From: Chromobacterium sp. IIBBL 290-4
GTDB taxonomy: Bacteria > Pseudomonadota > Gammaproteobacteria > Burkholderiales > Chromobacteriaceae
Length of the DNA: 64,000 bases
Assembly: GCF_024207115.1 (NCBI RefSeq)
Contig: NZ_CP100128.1
Coordinates: 2,976,001 to 3,040,000 of the forward strand
Reading direction: 5' to 3'
The notes beneath the pieces were generated by a model. It saw only the letters and a program-made list of their open reading frames with translations. It searched no databases and had not been told where the DNA came from. A program made the position numbers and the translations under genes. Shown here in pieces: positions 19,705 to 27,549 of the stretch (position 1 is the first letter of the stretch; each line of letters begins with the position of its first letter).

Positions 19705-21612
19705 TTAGGTGGCGATCACGTCCGCCGTCCGCACAATGGCGTTGCTGTTTTCGCTGGAGGTGAGCAAGTCTTCCATGTCGAGCACCAGCACCACGGAGCC
19801 ATCGCCGGACAGCGTGGCGCCGGCCACGCCCTTGGGGCGGATGTTCTGCAGCGGCTTGATCACCACATCGTCGCGTCCGACGAAGGAGTCGATGGCCAGA
19901 ATGAAAGACTTTTCAGCGGACTGCATCAGCACGCCGAAGTACGGTTTTTGCGTCGGCTCCCATCCCAACAAGCCGGCCAGCGTTTTCAGCGGCAGGATTT
20001 CGTCGCGGACCACGATGGTGGGCTTGCCGGATACCTCTTGAATGGCGCCGCTGTCGATGGTGATGATTTCGCGCACCATGGCCAGCGGAACGGCGAAGGG
20101 CTGATTGCAGGCGCGCACCACCAGCACCGGCAGGATGGCGAGGGTCAGCGGCAGCGAGATGCTGATGCGGGTGCCTTCGCCGGCTACCGAGTTGATGTCG
20201 ATGCGGCCGTTGAGCTTCTGGATATTGGTGCGGACCACGTCCATGCCGACGCCGCGGCCGGATACGCTGGAGATCTGGTCCTTGGTGGAGAAGCCCGGCA
20301 GGAAGATCAGCTGCAGGCACTGCTTTTCATCCAGCGAATTGGCGGTCTCGGTGTCGATCAGGCCCTTTTCGATCGCTTTGCGGCGCAAGGCGTCGGGATT
20401 CATGCCTTTGCCGTCGTCGGTGATTTCGATCAGGATGTGGTCGCCTACCTGCTCGGCGGTCAGTTGCACCAAGGCCTGCGGTTTTTTGCCGGAAGCGATG
20501 CGCTCTTCCGGCGACTCGATGCCGTGGTCTACCGCGTTGCGAACCAAGTGGACCAGCGGATCGTTCAGATCCTCGATCATGGTCTTGTCGAGTTCGGTTT
20601 CCTCGCCGGACAACACCAGTTCCACTTCCTTGCCCAGTTGGCGGGCCAGGTCGCGCGCCAAGCGCGGATATTTCTGGAACAGGCGGCCGATCGGCTGCAT
20701 GCGGGTTTTCATCACCGCGTTCTGCAGGTCGCCGACCAACAGGTCCAGCTGGCTGATCGCCTCGTCCAGCGAACGCAAGGTGTTGGTGTCGCGGTTGCCC
20801 TGCAGGATCTCGGTGCGCAGCGTGGTCAGCCTGTTCTTGGTCAGGCCGATTTCGCCGGACAGGTTCAGCACCATGTCCAGGCGCACCGTGTCGATACGGA
20901 TGGTGTTTTCCTGAGGACCGCTGGCCACAGGGCCGCCGCCGCCGGCTGGTTTGGCCGGCGCAGGCTTGGGCGCGGCGGCCTTGGCGGGAACCGGCGGCGC
21001 AGCCGGGGCCGGAGCCGGCGCGGTTGCGGCAGGGGCCGGCGCCGCAGCGGGCGCTTGTTGCGGAGCTGCAGGCGCGCTGGGCGCTGCGGCTTGCGGGGCC
21101 GATGCGGATGGCGCGACGGCTTGATACAGTTGATTCCAATCCGGGCCGCCTGCGGCCGCTGCGGCAGGCTCTGGCGCGCTGGGCGCCGGGGCCGGCTGAG
21201 CGGCTTCCATCGTCGGCGTTTCGCCGGCAAGCGCTGCGTCCAGCGCGGCCAGGACGCGAGCGTCCGCGTCGCCGGGCATCAGGCCTTGTCCCAGCGTGCC
21301 GAACATGTCGCGCACGATGCCGGTGGCGTCCAGAATGACGTCCATCACTTCCGGGGTGATGTGCATTTCGCCGTTGCGCAGCTTGTCGAACAGGTTTTCC
21401 GTGCGGTGGCACAGATTCACCATAGGGATGACATTGAGGAAGCCGGCGCCGCCCTTGATGGTATGGAAGCCGCGGAAGATGTCATTGAGCAAAGCCTTGT
21501 CTTCCGGGCGTTTTTCCAGCTCGACCAATTTGTTGTCCACGTCGGACAGAAGGTCGGTGGACTCCATCAGGAAATCCTGAAGCAACTCTTCCATGCCGCC
21601 AAATTCGCTCAT
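19705..21612 (-). CDS. cheA: Chemotaxis histidine kinase CheA (first copy)
   Basis: A cytoplasmic kinase that phosphorylates CheY and CheB in response to receptors. The 635-residue protein has P1 with phospho-acceptor His50 (FRGFHTIKGGAGF), an Ala/Pro-rich linker (about 125-215), the P3 dimerisation helices beginning IRIDTVRLDMVLNLSGEIGL, the P4 ATPase domain (HLVRNAVDHGIE, DDGKGM, GRGVGMDVV) and a C-terminal CheW-like P5. No obvious P2 domain is seen; the linker takes its place. It sits between cheZ and the EAL/HDOD gene on the minus strand. A very long antisense open frame over it is a composition artefact. Confidence 0.96.
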   Translation of the reverse strand: MSEFGGMEELLQDFLMESTDLLSDVDNKLVELEKRPEDKALLNDIFRGFHTIKGGAGFLNVIPMVNLCHRTENLFDKLRNGEMHITPEVMDVILDATGIVRDMFGTLGQGLMPGDADARVLAALDAALAGETPTMEAAQPAPAPSAPEPAAAAAGGPDWNQLYQAVAPSASAPQAAAPSAPAAPQQAPAAAPAPAATAPAPAPAAPPVPAKAAAPKPAPAKPAGGGGPVASGPQENTIRIDTVRLDMVLNLSGEIGLTKNRLTTLRTEILQGNRDTNTLRSLDEAISQLDLLVGDLQNAVMKTRMQPIGRLFQKYPRLARDLARQLGKEVELVLSGEETELDKTMIEDLNDPLVHLVRNAVDHGIESPEERIASGKKPQALVQLTAEQVGDHILIEITDDGKGMNPDALRRKAIEKGLIDTETANSLDEKQCLQLIFLPGFSTKDQISSVSGRGVGMDVVRTNIQKLNGRIDINSVAGEGTRISISLPLTLAILPVLVVRACNQPFAVPLAMVREIITIDSGAIQEVSGKPTIVVRDEILPLKTLAGLLGWEPTQKPYFGVLMQSAEKSFILAIDSFVGRDDVVIKPLQNIRPKGVAGATLSGDGSVVLVLDMEDLLTSSENSNAIVRTADVIAT

Positions 21613-21654
21613 TTTTCACCCCACGCGTCGTGCGTTGTCTTGCTTGCGTTGCTG

Positions 21655-22419
21655 TTAGAAACCCAGGCTTTCCAGCAGGTCGTCCACTTGCTGCTGGCTG
21701 GTAACCACGTCGGTTTTGCCTTCCGGATTGATGACTGGTCCGTTGAGCAAATTATTGCTGAGTTCGCCTTTTTTCTCGTTTGGCGAGAACTCGATCAAGA
21801 AGTTGACCAGTTCGGTTTCCAGAATCTTGACCATGCCCATCATTTTCTTGATGACTTGGCCGGTCAAATCCTGAAAATCCTGGGCCATTACGATTTCCAG
21901 CAGTTGCGTATTGGTCGCCTGCGTCTGATTCGGCACATCTTTCAGGTATTGCCGCGTTTCCTCGGCCAGACGCTTGAACTCTTCCACGCTCAATAAATTG
22001 GCGTACAATTTTTCCCAGCGCTCGCTCAGCGCCTGCGCCTCGCTTTCCAGTTTGTCCTGGAAGGGTTTGGCGATATCGGTCGCATTCAGCACGCGCTCGG
22101 CGGAGTTTTCCGTCAGCGTGGCGATGTAAGACAAGCGATCCTTCGCATCGGGGATGGTTTCCGCCACTCTTTCCAGAGACTTGTCATAGCCCAGGTCGCG
22201 CAGGGCGTCGTGCATCTTGCGTGTCATCTGGCCGATATGCTCATACATCGAGGAAGGCGTGGCCTCGCCCAAGTTAAAGGCGGTGGGTTCCGATTCTGCC
22301 GTTTGCGCGGGGGCAGCCGTCGTCTCGGCTGCGGATTCATCCTGTTGCTGACGGGCGATGGTTTCGAACAGAGCTTCCAGCTCCGGCGAATCACCGTTCT
22401 CCAAAATATGGTCGGGCAC
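21655..22419 (-). CDS. cheZ: CheY-P phosphatase CheZ
   Basis: A 254-residue protein dominated by a long helical hairpin. The conserved AQDFQDLTGQVIKKMM segment carries the catalytic glutamine of CheZ. The C-terminal peptide QQQVDDLLESLGF matches the CheY-binding tail joined by a flexible linker. CheZ removes phosphate from CheY to reset the motor signal. It lies between cheY and cheA with gaps of about 42-44 bases. Confidence 0.95.
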   Translation of the reverse strand: MPDHILENGDSPELEALFETIARQQQDESAAETTAAPAQTAESEPTAFNLGEATPSSMYEHIGQMTRKMHDALRDLGYDKSLERVAETIPDAKDRLSYIATLTENSAERVLNATDIAKPFQDKLESEAQALSERWEKLYANLLSVEEFKRLAEETRQYLKDVPNQTQATNTQLLEIVMAQDFQDLTGQVIKKMMGMVKILETELVNFLIEFSPNEKKGELSNNLLNGPVINPEGKTDVVTSQQQVDDLLESLGF

Positions 22420-22463
22420 GATCTTTCCTCCTCAATGCTGACGCGGGCAGTCTTGTTGGATGC

Positions 22464-22859
22464 TCAGGCTGGCTTGTTCATGTTCTGGAAGATCTTGTTC
22501 ATCTTCTCTTCCATGGTGGCGGCAGTGAAGGGCTTCACGATATAGCCGCTGGCGCCTGCCATGGCGGCTTCGATGATGTTTTCACGCTTCGCTTCAGCCG
22601 TCACCATCATGAACGGGAGATGCTTCAACTGAGGATCCGCCCGTACGGCCTTGAGTAGTTCAATGCCCGTCATATTGGGCATATTCCAGTCGGAAACGAC
22701 AAAGTCAAAATGCTGGGTCTTGAGCTTGTGCAGCGCGACTTGGCCGTCCTCGGCTTCATCGACGTTGGTGAAGCCCAGCTCTTTCAGCAGGTTGCGGACG
22801 ATTCTTCGCATGGTGGAGAAGTCGTCCACTACCAGGAATCGCATATTCTTGTCTGACAT
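22464..22859 (-). CDS. cheY: Chemotaxis response regulator CheY (first copy)
   Basis: A 131-residue single-domain receiver closely like E. coli Che[22 protein letters not shown] at the start, phospho-acceptor Asp57 in VVSDWNMP, the Thr of MVTAEA, and the IVKPF lysine. Phosphorylated CheY binds FliM and switches flagellar rotation. It is followed by cheZ, fitting a CheZ-reset pathway. Confidence 0.96.
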   Translation of the reverse strand: MSDKNMRFLVVDDFSTMRRIVRNLLKELGFTNVDEAEDGQVALHKLKTQHFDFVVSDWNMPNMTGIELLKAVRADPQLKHLPFMMVTAEAKRENIIEAAMAGASGYIVKPFTAATMEEKMNKIFQNMNKPA

Positions 22860-22910
22860 CGAGGTATATCCTGAATTATCTATGTTCCTTCAAGGCGCAC
22901 ATTGTAGCGA

Positions 22911-23852
22911 TTACCTTTGCAGGAATGGAATCAAAGTTTCTGCCAGAACGCCCGGATCGAACTTCGCGACATAAGAGTCCACGCCTACGCTGGAGCCCAT
23001 CGCCCGGTTGGCGTTGGAGGACAGCGAGGAGTGCATGATCACCGGAATGCCTTTGAAGCGCTGATCCGATTTAATCAATTTGGTCAATACATAACCATCC
23101 ATTTCCGGCATTTCGGCATCGACCAGGATGATCTTCAGATAGTCGTGCAGGCATTCGCCTTCCGCCCAATTCCGGCCCGCCAGCACTTGCAAGCGGTCCC
23201 AGGCTTCGCGGCCATTGGTGGCCTGCTGGAACTTGATGCCCATTTTCTCCAGCACGCCGGTGATCTCCTTGCGGGCCACCACCGAGTCGTCGACGAAGAA
23301 TATGTACTGATCCGATTCCAGCTGCGCGGTCGGCACGTCCGGCAGGCGCGGTTCGCCCACCACGCTGGCCAGGATCTGCTCCACGTCCAGAATGGATACC
23401 AGCTTGCCGTTATCCAGCTCAGTGATCGCCGTGATCAGATTCTGATTGGTGCCGGCCGCCGCCATGATGTTTTCAGGCGCGCGCACCTTGTCCCAATCCA
23501 CCCGGATGATGCGATCCACCGAGTCCACCAGAAAAGCCTGGGTGCTCTTGTTGAATTCGGTGACGATCATGGTGTCGAATTTGCTGCCGCTGTTCTCTCG
23601 GCCGATGAACTTGGCCAGCGAGATGACCGGGATGATATTGCCGCGCAACGACAGCACTCCCTCGACCCCGAACGGCATATTGGGCGTCTTGGTGATGGCC
23701 GGCGTCTGCGAGACTTCGCGCACCTTGAAAACATTGATGCCGAAAGTCTCACGCGTTCCCAGCGAGAACAGCAGAATCTCCATTTTGTTGGAGCCGGCGA
23801 GCTTGGTCCGGGCGTCCACACTGGCAAGCAAGGAGGCGTCAGTGCTAGGCAT
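22911..23852 (-). CDS. cheV: CheV coupling protein (CheW-receiver fusion), copy 2
   Basis: A 313-residue protein with an N-terminal CheW-like domain (about 20-165; LLFSLGTRETFGINVFKVREV, VLSLRGNIIPVI) and a C-terminal receiver (about 180-310; FVDDSVVARK, phospho-acceptor in LVDAEMPEMDG). CheV links particular receptors to CheA and can adapt signalling by being phosphorylated. It is a diverged duplicate of the next gene, with which it shares the same architecture and a similar C terminus. Confidence 0.95.
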   Translation of the reverse strand: MPSTDASLLASVDARTKLAGSNKMEILLFSLGTRETFGINVFKVREVSQTPAITKTPNMPFGVEGVLSLRGNIIPVISLAKFIGRENSGSKFDTMIVTEFNKSTQAFLVDSVDRIIRVDWDKVRAPENIMAAAGTNQNLITAITELDNGKLVSILDVEQILASVVGEPRLPDVPTAQLESDQYIFFVDDSVVARKEITGVLEKMGIKFQQATNGREAWDRLQVLAGRNWAEGECLHDYLKIILVDAEMPEMDGYVLTKLIKSDQRFKGIPVIMHSSLSSNANRAMGSSVGVDSYVAKFDPGVLAETLIPFLQR

Positions 23853-23892
23853 GTCTTGATCCTGTCCCTTGAAAACTTTGAGATAACCGTTT

Positions 23893-24846
23893 TTAGTTGC
23901 TGGGTTCCAGTTTCAGCATCTGGCGCAGCTTGCTGGCGAGCTTCTGCGGTTCAAATTTCGAAACATACGAGTCCACGCCGACCGATTCGCCCAGTTTTTG
24001 ATTGGACGAGCCGGACAGCGACGAGTGCATCAGCACGGGGATGCCGGCGAAACGCGGATCGCTCTTGATCATCTTGGTCAGCATATAGCCGTCCATCTCG
24101 GGCATTTCCACGTCGGTCAGCACCAGGTGCAGCTCGTCGGACAGCTTGCGTCCGGCGGCTTCAGACTGTTGGGCCATTTTTTGCAGATCTTCCCAGCCGC
24201 GCATGCCGTTGATGGCGTAGGTGTAGCGAATATTCATCGCTTCAAGCGTGCGTTCGATCTGCTTGCGGGCTACCGCGCTGTCGTCGGCGAAGAAGATGCG
24301 CCGCTCTTCCTTGACCGGTTCGATATTGATGAAACTGTGGCCGTCGTCGATGATGCTGGTTTCCGCCAACACCTTTTCCACGTCCATCATCATGACCAGC
24401 GTGCCGTTGTCGAGCTCGGTGACGGCAGTCACCAGACCCGCCATGCGATTGGTGATCATGTCGGGCGGCACGCGCATGGCGGACCAATCCAGACGAAGGA
24501 TGGTGTCCACCGCCTCGACCAGAAAGCCTTGCGTGTGGCCGTTGTATTCGGTGACGATCATGATTTCCGGGCGATTGCTGGTGACAATGCCCGCATACTT
24601 GGCCAGATCAATCACCGGCACCAGCGCGCCGCGCAGGCTGACCATGCCTTCCACGGAGGATGGCATTTCCGGGGCGGAGGTGATTTCCGGCGTGCGCATC
24701 ACCTCGCGCACCTTGAATACATTGATACCAAATATTTCCTTGCGACCCGTACGCTGATCATGCCCCAAGGAGAACAATAGGATTTCCAGCTTGTTGGTGC
24801 CGGCCAGTTTGGTTCTGGCGTCGATTTTTTTGAGAAGCTCTGACAC
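23893..24846 (-). CDS. cheV: CheV coupling protein (CheW-receiver fusion), copy 1
   Basis: A 317-residue paralogue of the neighbouring CheV. The CheW-like domain carries LLFSLGHDQRTGRKEIFGINVFKVREVM split by a small insertion, and the receiver has FADDSAVARK and LTDVEMPEMDG. It is the first gene of the minus-strand chemotaxis operon (cheV-cheV-cheY-cheZ-cheA-EAL/HDOD). A GGAGG-type ribosome site precedes the ATG. The divergent start of the orphan kinase lies 177 bases away, so this interval must hold promoters for both strands; I could not identify them. Confidence 0.95.
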   Translation of the reverse strand: MSELLKKIDARTKLAGTNKLEILLFSLGHDQRTGRKEIFGINVFKVREVMRTPEITSAPEMPSSVEGMVSLRGALVPVIDLAKYAGIVTSNRPEIMIVTEYNGHTQGFLVEAVDTILRLDWSAMRVPPDMITNRMAGLVTAVTELDNGTLVMMMDVEKVLAETSIIDDGHSFINIEPVKEERRIFFADDSAVARKQIERTLEAMNIRYTYAINGMRGWEDLQKMAQQSEAAGRKLSDELHLVLTDVEMPEMDGYMLTKMIKSDPRFAGIPVLMHSSLSGSSNQKLGESVGVDSYVSKFEPQKLASKLRQMLKLEPSN

Positions 24847-25023
24847 AGAAACCTCCGCAGCATCTTTTCGAATGGCGCACTACTACCCTTTATACGCCAG
24901 ATATGAGTTTTTCCCGGTTTTTTTTGCTTGCGGCCATGTCTGGCGCAAGTTGGCTCACCGTAAGTTGGTCATTATCATACCGTTTAAGTGGTTTTTACAA
25001 ATGACAGTGAAGCGACGTCGACT

Positions 25024-26181
25024 ATGGTTTCAAGCCTGAATGATCAGCAACAGCTGGAAGCGGCATTCGAACAGTTCAATGCGGTTTCAGGGCAACTCAT
25101 TGATGCGTATAGGCAACTTGAGGTTCAAGTCAATGTATTGAATGCCCAGTTGGACGAGGCAAACAACCAGTTGCGCAAGCAGCGAGATGAAAATGCCGCG
25201 TTGGCGGAAAGACTCGCTTTGTTGCTGCAGGTGTTGCCCGCGGGGGTGGTGGAGTTGTCGGTGGAGGGGCGGGTGGTGGTCGCCAACCTGGCGGCGGCGG
25301 AAATGCTGCCAGGCTGCCAGGCGGGGGCCGACTGGCAGGCGTTGTCGGGAATGCTGTCAAGGTCCGACGTCGACGATACCTATGCCTTGCCGCAGCCTGA
25401 GGGCGCTCGGCGGCTGACGCTGCAATACCAGGAGCTGCCGGCATCGGGCGGGCGGATCGTCTTGATCCACGATGTGACCCGGCTGCACCAACTGACTGGC
25501 GAGCTGGCAAGCCAGCAGAAACTGGCGGAGATGGGCAGCATGGCCGCCGCGCTGGCGCATCAGCTGCGCACGCCTTTGGCGAGCGCGATGTTGTATACCG
25601 CCAATCTGAAGCAAGATATTCCAAGGGCGGAAGACCGCGCGCGCTTTGTCGAAAAAAGCCTGGCTAGAATGCGGGCGCTGGAAGGCTTGATGCAGAATAT
25701 GCTGGGCTATGTGAGAGGGCAGGTTTCCTCCTTGGAGCCTTCGGATCCGGGTCTGTTGCTGGAGGAGGTTTGCCAGGTGTTGGCGCCGCAGTGCCAGGAT
25801 AAAGGCGTGGTTTTGGATTGCAATCTGTTGGATACATCTGCCATAAAGGTGATGATAGACCGCAAAGCCCTGCAAGGCGCGCTCACCAATCTGCTGGAAA
25901 ACGCGTTGCAATTTACGCCGCGCGGCGGAAGGATAGGAGCGGCGCTGACGGCGAGCGAGGGCTGGGCGGTCTTCACCGTCGAGGACAGCGGCCCCGGCGT
26001 TCCCGATGATGCGATGGAAAGGATATTCGAGCCTTTCTTTACGATGCGCTCAGGCGGCACGGGCTTGGGCTTGGCCATCGTCAAGAAAGTGGCGGATGAG
26101 TTGGGCGGTGGGGTGCGCTGTTACAACAAGCCGGCGGGTGGGGCCTGTTTCGAATTGCAGTTGCCGACGCGTGGCGCTTAA
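25024..26181 (+). CDS. Cytoplasmic sensor histidine kinase, FleS/FlrB-like
   Basis: A 385-residue soluble kinase. It has an N-terminal coiled coil (about 1-60), a PAS-like segment (about 65-165; LLLQVLPAGVVELSVEGRVV), HisKA with H-box AALAHQLRTPLASA and a HATPase domain with ENALQFTP, DSGPGVPDD and GTGLGLAIVKK. Architecture and motifs resemble FleS/FlrB, which activate the sigma54 regulator of class III flagellar genes. The usual partner (FleR/FlrC) is not next door. The start at 25024 is chosen by similarity; 36 bases further upstream another in-frame ATG exists. The ribosome site is weak. Confidence 0.8.
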   Translation: MVSSLNDQQQLEAAFEQFNAVSGQLIDAYRQLEVQVNVLNAQLDEANNQLRKQRDENAALAERLALLLQVLPAGVVELSVEGRVVVANLAAAEMLPGCQAGADWQALSGMLSRSDVDDTYALPQPEGARRLTLQYQELPASGGRIVLIHDVTRLHQLTGELASQQKLAEMGSMAAALAHQLRTPLASAMLYTANLKQDIPRAEDRARFVEKSLARMRALEGLMQNMLGYVRGQVSSLEPSDPGLLLEEVCQVLAPQCQDKGVVLDCNLLDTSAIKVMIDRKALQGALTNLLENALQFTPRGGRIGAALTASEGWAVFTVEDSGPGVPDDAMERIFEPFFTMRSGGTGLGLAIVKKVADELGGGVRCYNKPAGGACFELQLPTRGA

Positions 26182-26245
26182 GGGCGGTGAGAGTCCGCTT
26201 TCAGCCGCGTGAAATGTCAATGCTGAAGAAAGCCGAGGAACAGTG

Positions 26246-26563
26246 ATGAAACCGATTGTGAGTGTCGAGGGGAATGTCGGCTTGATGAAGTTGATAGGTC
26301 AGTTCGACTTCAATCTGCACAAGGATTTCCGGCAGGCGAGCCAGGAGCTTTTGGATAATGGCGCCGTGCAGGAGATTCATGTCGATTTTGATCAGGTGCC
26401 GTTTCTGGACAGCTCCGCTTTAGGCATGTTGCTGCTGTTGAAAGAGCGAGCGGCCGGGCAAAAGAAATCGATGATTCTGATCAATTGCCATGAGGCCGTG
26501 ATGCAGGTGTTTGAAATCGCCTGCTTCAACAAGATGTTCACCATCCGCTCGGCGACGCAATAG
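26246..26563 (+). CDS. STAS-domain protein (anti-sigma-factor-antagonist type)
   Basis: A 105-residue single STAS domain: GQFDFNLHKDFRQAS at the start, and the phosphorylatable-serine loop DFDQVPFLDSSALGMLLLLKE. Such proteins switch partner anti-sigma factors or act as phospho-switches (SpoIIAA, RsbV, HsbA types). AGGAA lies 6 bases before the ATG at 26246; a GTG 3 bases earlier is less likely. It follows the kinase by 64 bases and is probably cotranscribed. No partner phosphatase or switch kinase is in the window. Confidence 0.88.
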   Translation: MKPIVSVEGNVGLMKLIGQFDFNLHKDFRQASQELLDNGAVQEIHVDFDQVPFLDSSALGMLLLLKERAAGQKKSMILINCHEAVMQVFEIACFNKMFTIRSATQ

Positions 26564-27156
26564 CGGTCAAGTTTGAATGGCGGCCGCCGTAATTCGGGGC
26601 GGCTGCGCTTCGCCTTGTTCATGCCTGTCGATGCGCATGCGTAGCGCTGGATTTCGCAATGAAATCAATGCGCTGTCTGTGAGGTTTTCTTAATTGGCCT
26701 CACCGGCATGGGGCCGCGCGGCGCAAGGTTTCAAGCATTCGCGCGCGCGCATTCCTGAATGCGATTGAGTCTCCATTAATGATTGATGGGGCGCTTCTTG
26801 GATGATCAAAACAAATCAGTCTCGTGTTTATCCGCGCGGCGTGAAATGAACGCTTGCGGCTGGATGATGCGCGCGTTTTTAGCCTGCGCAGCGGAAGATT
26901 TCCCCCAAATATTGCCGTCCTTTCCCTTTCAATCGACAGATTCTCGATAGTTTGCCGGATGGCAAGAATGTTCCGATGTGCTATCCCGATATAGTCGTCT
27001 CCGCAAATGACGGTCTGCTTGGTTTTGATCCATTTCAAACCGGCAGCTTCAGCCGTCGCATGAGTTGGGGGAGTTCGGTTGGACCAGCCTGTCTTGGCGG
27101 CAATAGCCAGAAGGCGGCGGTCGATTTGACTGGAAACATTCGATAGCGGGAAGGCC
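26564..27156. other. 593-base gap between STAS and second cheY
   Basis: No convincing gene on either strand. Open frames here (for example 26700-27164 minus and 26952-27146 plus) have no domain and no ribosome site. A small inverted repeat sits near 26680-26705. The promoter of the cheY-cheA-cheW-MCP-cheR-cheB-cheD operon should lie in the right half. A weak sigma28-like -10 (CCCGATAT at 26985-26992) is present but lacks a good TAAA at the right distance. Confidence 0.5.
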
Positions 27157-27522
27157 ATGTCCAAGAAAATTCTTACGGTGGACGATTCGGCATCGATTCG
27201 TCAGATGGTGAGTTTCACCCTGAAAAGCGCGGGCTACGAAGTCGCTGAGGCGGTGGACGGCAATGCGGGTTTGAGCAAGGCGCAAGGCGCTCAGTTTGAT
27301 CTGGTGCTGACCGACCAGAACATGCCGGGAATGGATGGCTTGACCCTGATCCGCTCCTTGCGCAAGCAGGCCTCGTACTCCTCCACTCCCATTTTGATGC
27401 TCACCACGGAATCCAGCGACCAGATGAAGGCGCTGGGGCGGGCCGCTGGCGCTTCGGGCTGGCTGGTCAAACCGTTTGATCCGCAAAAGCTGCTCGACGT
27501 CGTCAAGCGCCTGGTCGGTTAA
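27157..27522 (+). CDS. cheY: CheY-like response regulator (second copy)
   Basis: A 121-residue receiver with DDSASIRQMV, phospho-acceptor Asp53 in LTDQNMPGMDG, the Thr of MLTTESS and LVKPFD. It belongs to the group of CheY proteins encoded directly before a large CheA in non-E. coli type chemotaxis operons. It may act as the motor signal or as a phosphate sink for the CheA beside it. It is the first gene of the plus-strand che operon; cheA follows after 27 bases. Confidence 0.95.
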   Translation: MSKKILTVDDSASIRQMVSFTLKSAGYEVAEAVDGNAGLSKAQGAQFDLVLTDQNMPGMDGLTLIRSLRKQASYSSTPILMLTTESSDQMKALGRAAGASGWLVKPFDPQKLLDVVKRLVG

Positions 27523-27549
27523 GCTCATCATCGCTACGGGGGGACGATT

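Noticed and set aside
18553..21996. A plus-strand open frame of 1147 codons opposite the EAL/HDOD, cheA and cheZ genes
   Set aside because: It is exactly antisense to well-conserved genes, is His/Gln/Arg-rich with no domain, and arises from GC-rich third-position bias. Similar antisense frames occur opposite gcvP, pyrG, guaA and the MCP gene.
24847..25023. Sigma54 or sigma28 promoter between the divergent cheV and kinase genes
   Set aside because: A TGGCGC...TTGGC stretch has the wrong GG-GC spacing for sigma54, and no full sigma28 match was found on either strand.
26985..26992. CCCGATAT as a sigma28 -10 element for the cheY-cheA operon
   Set aside because: Six of eight bases match but no TAAA-like -35 stands 15 bases upstream.
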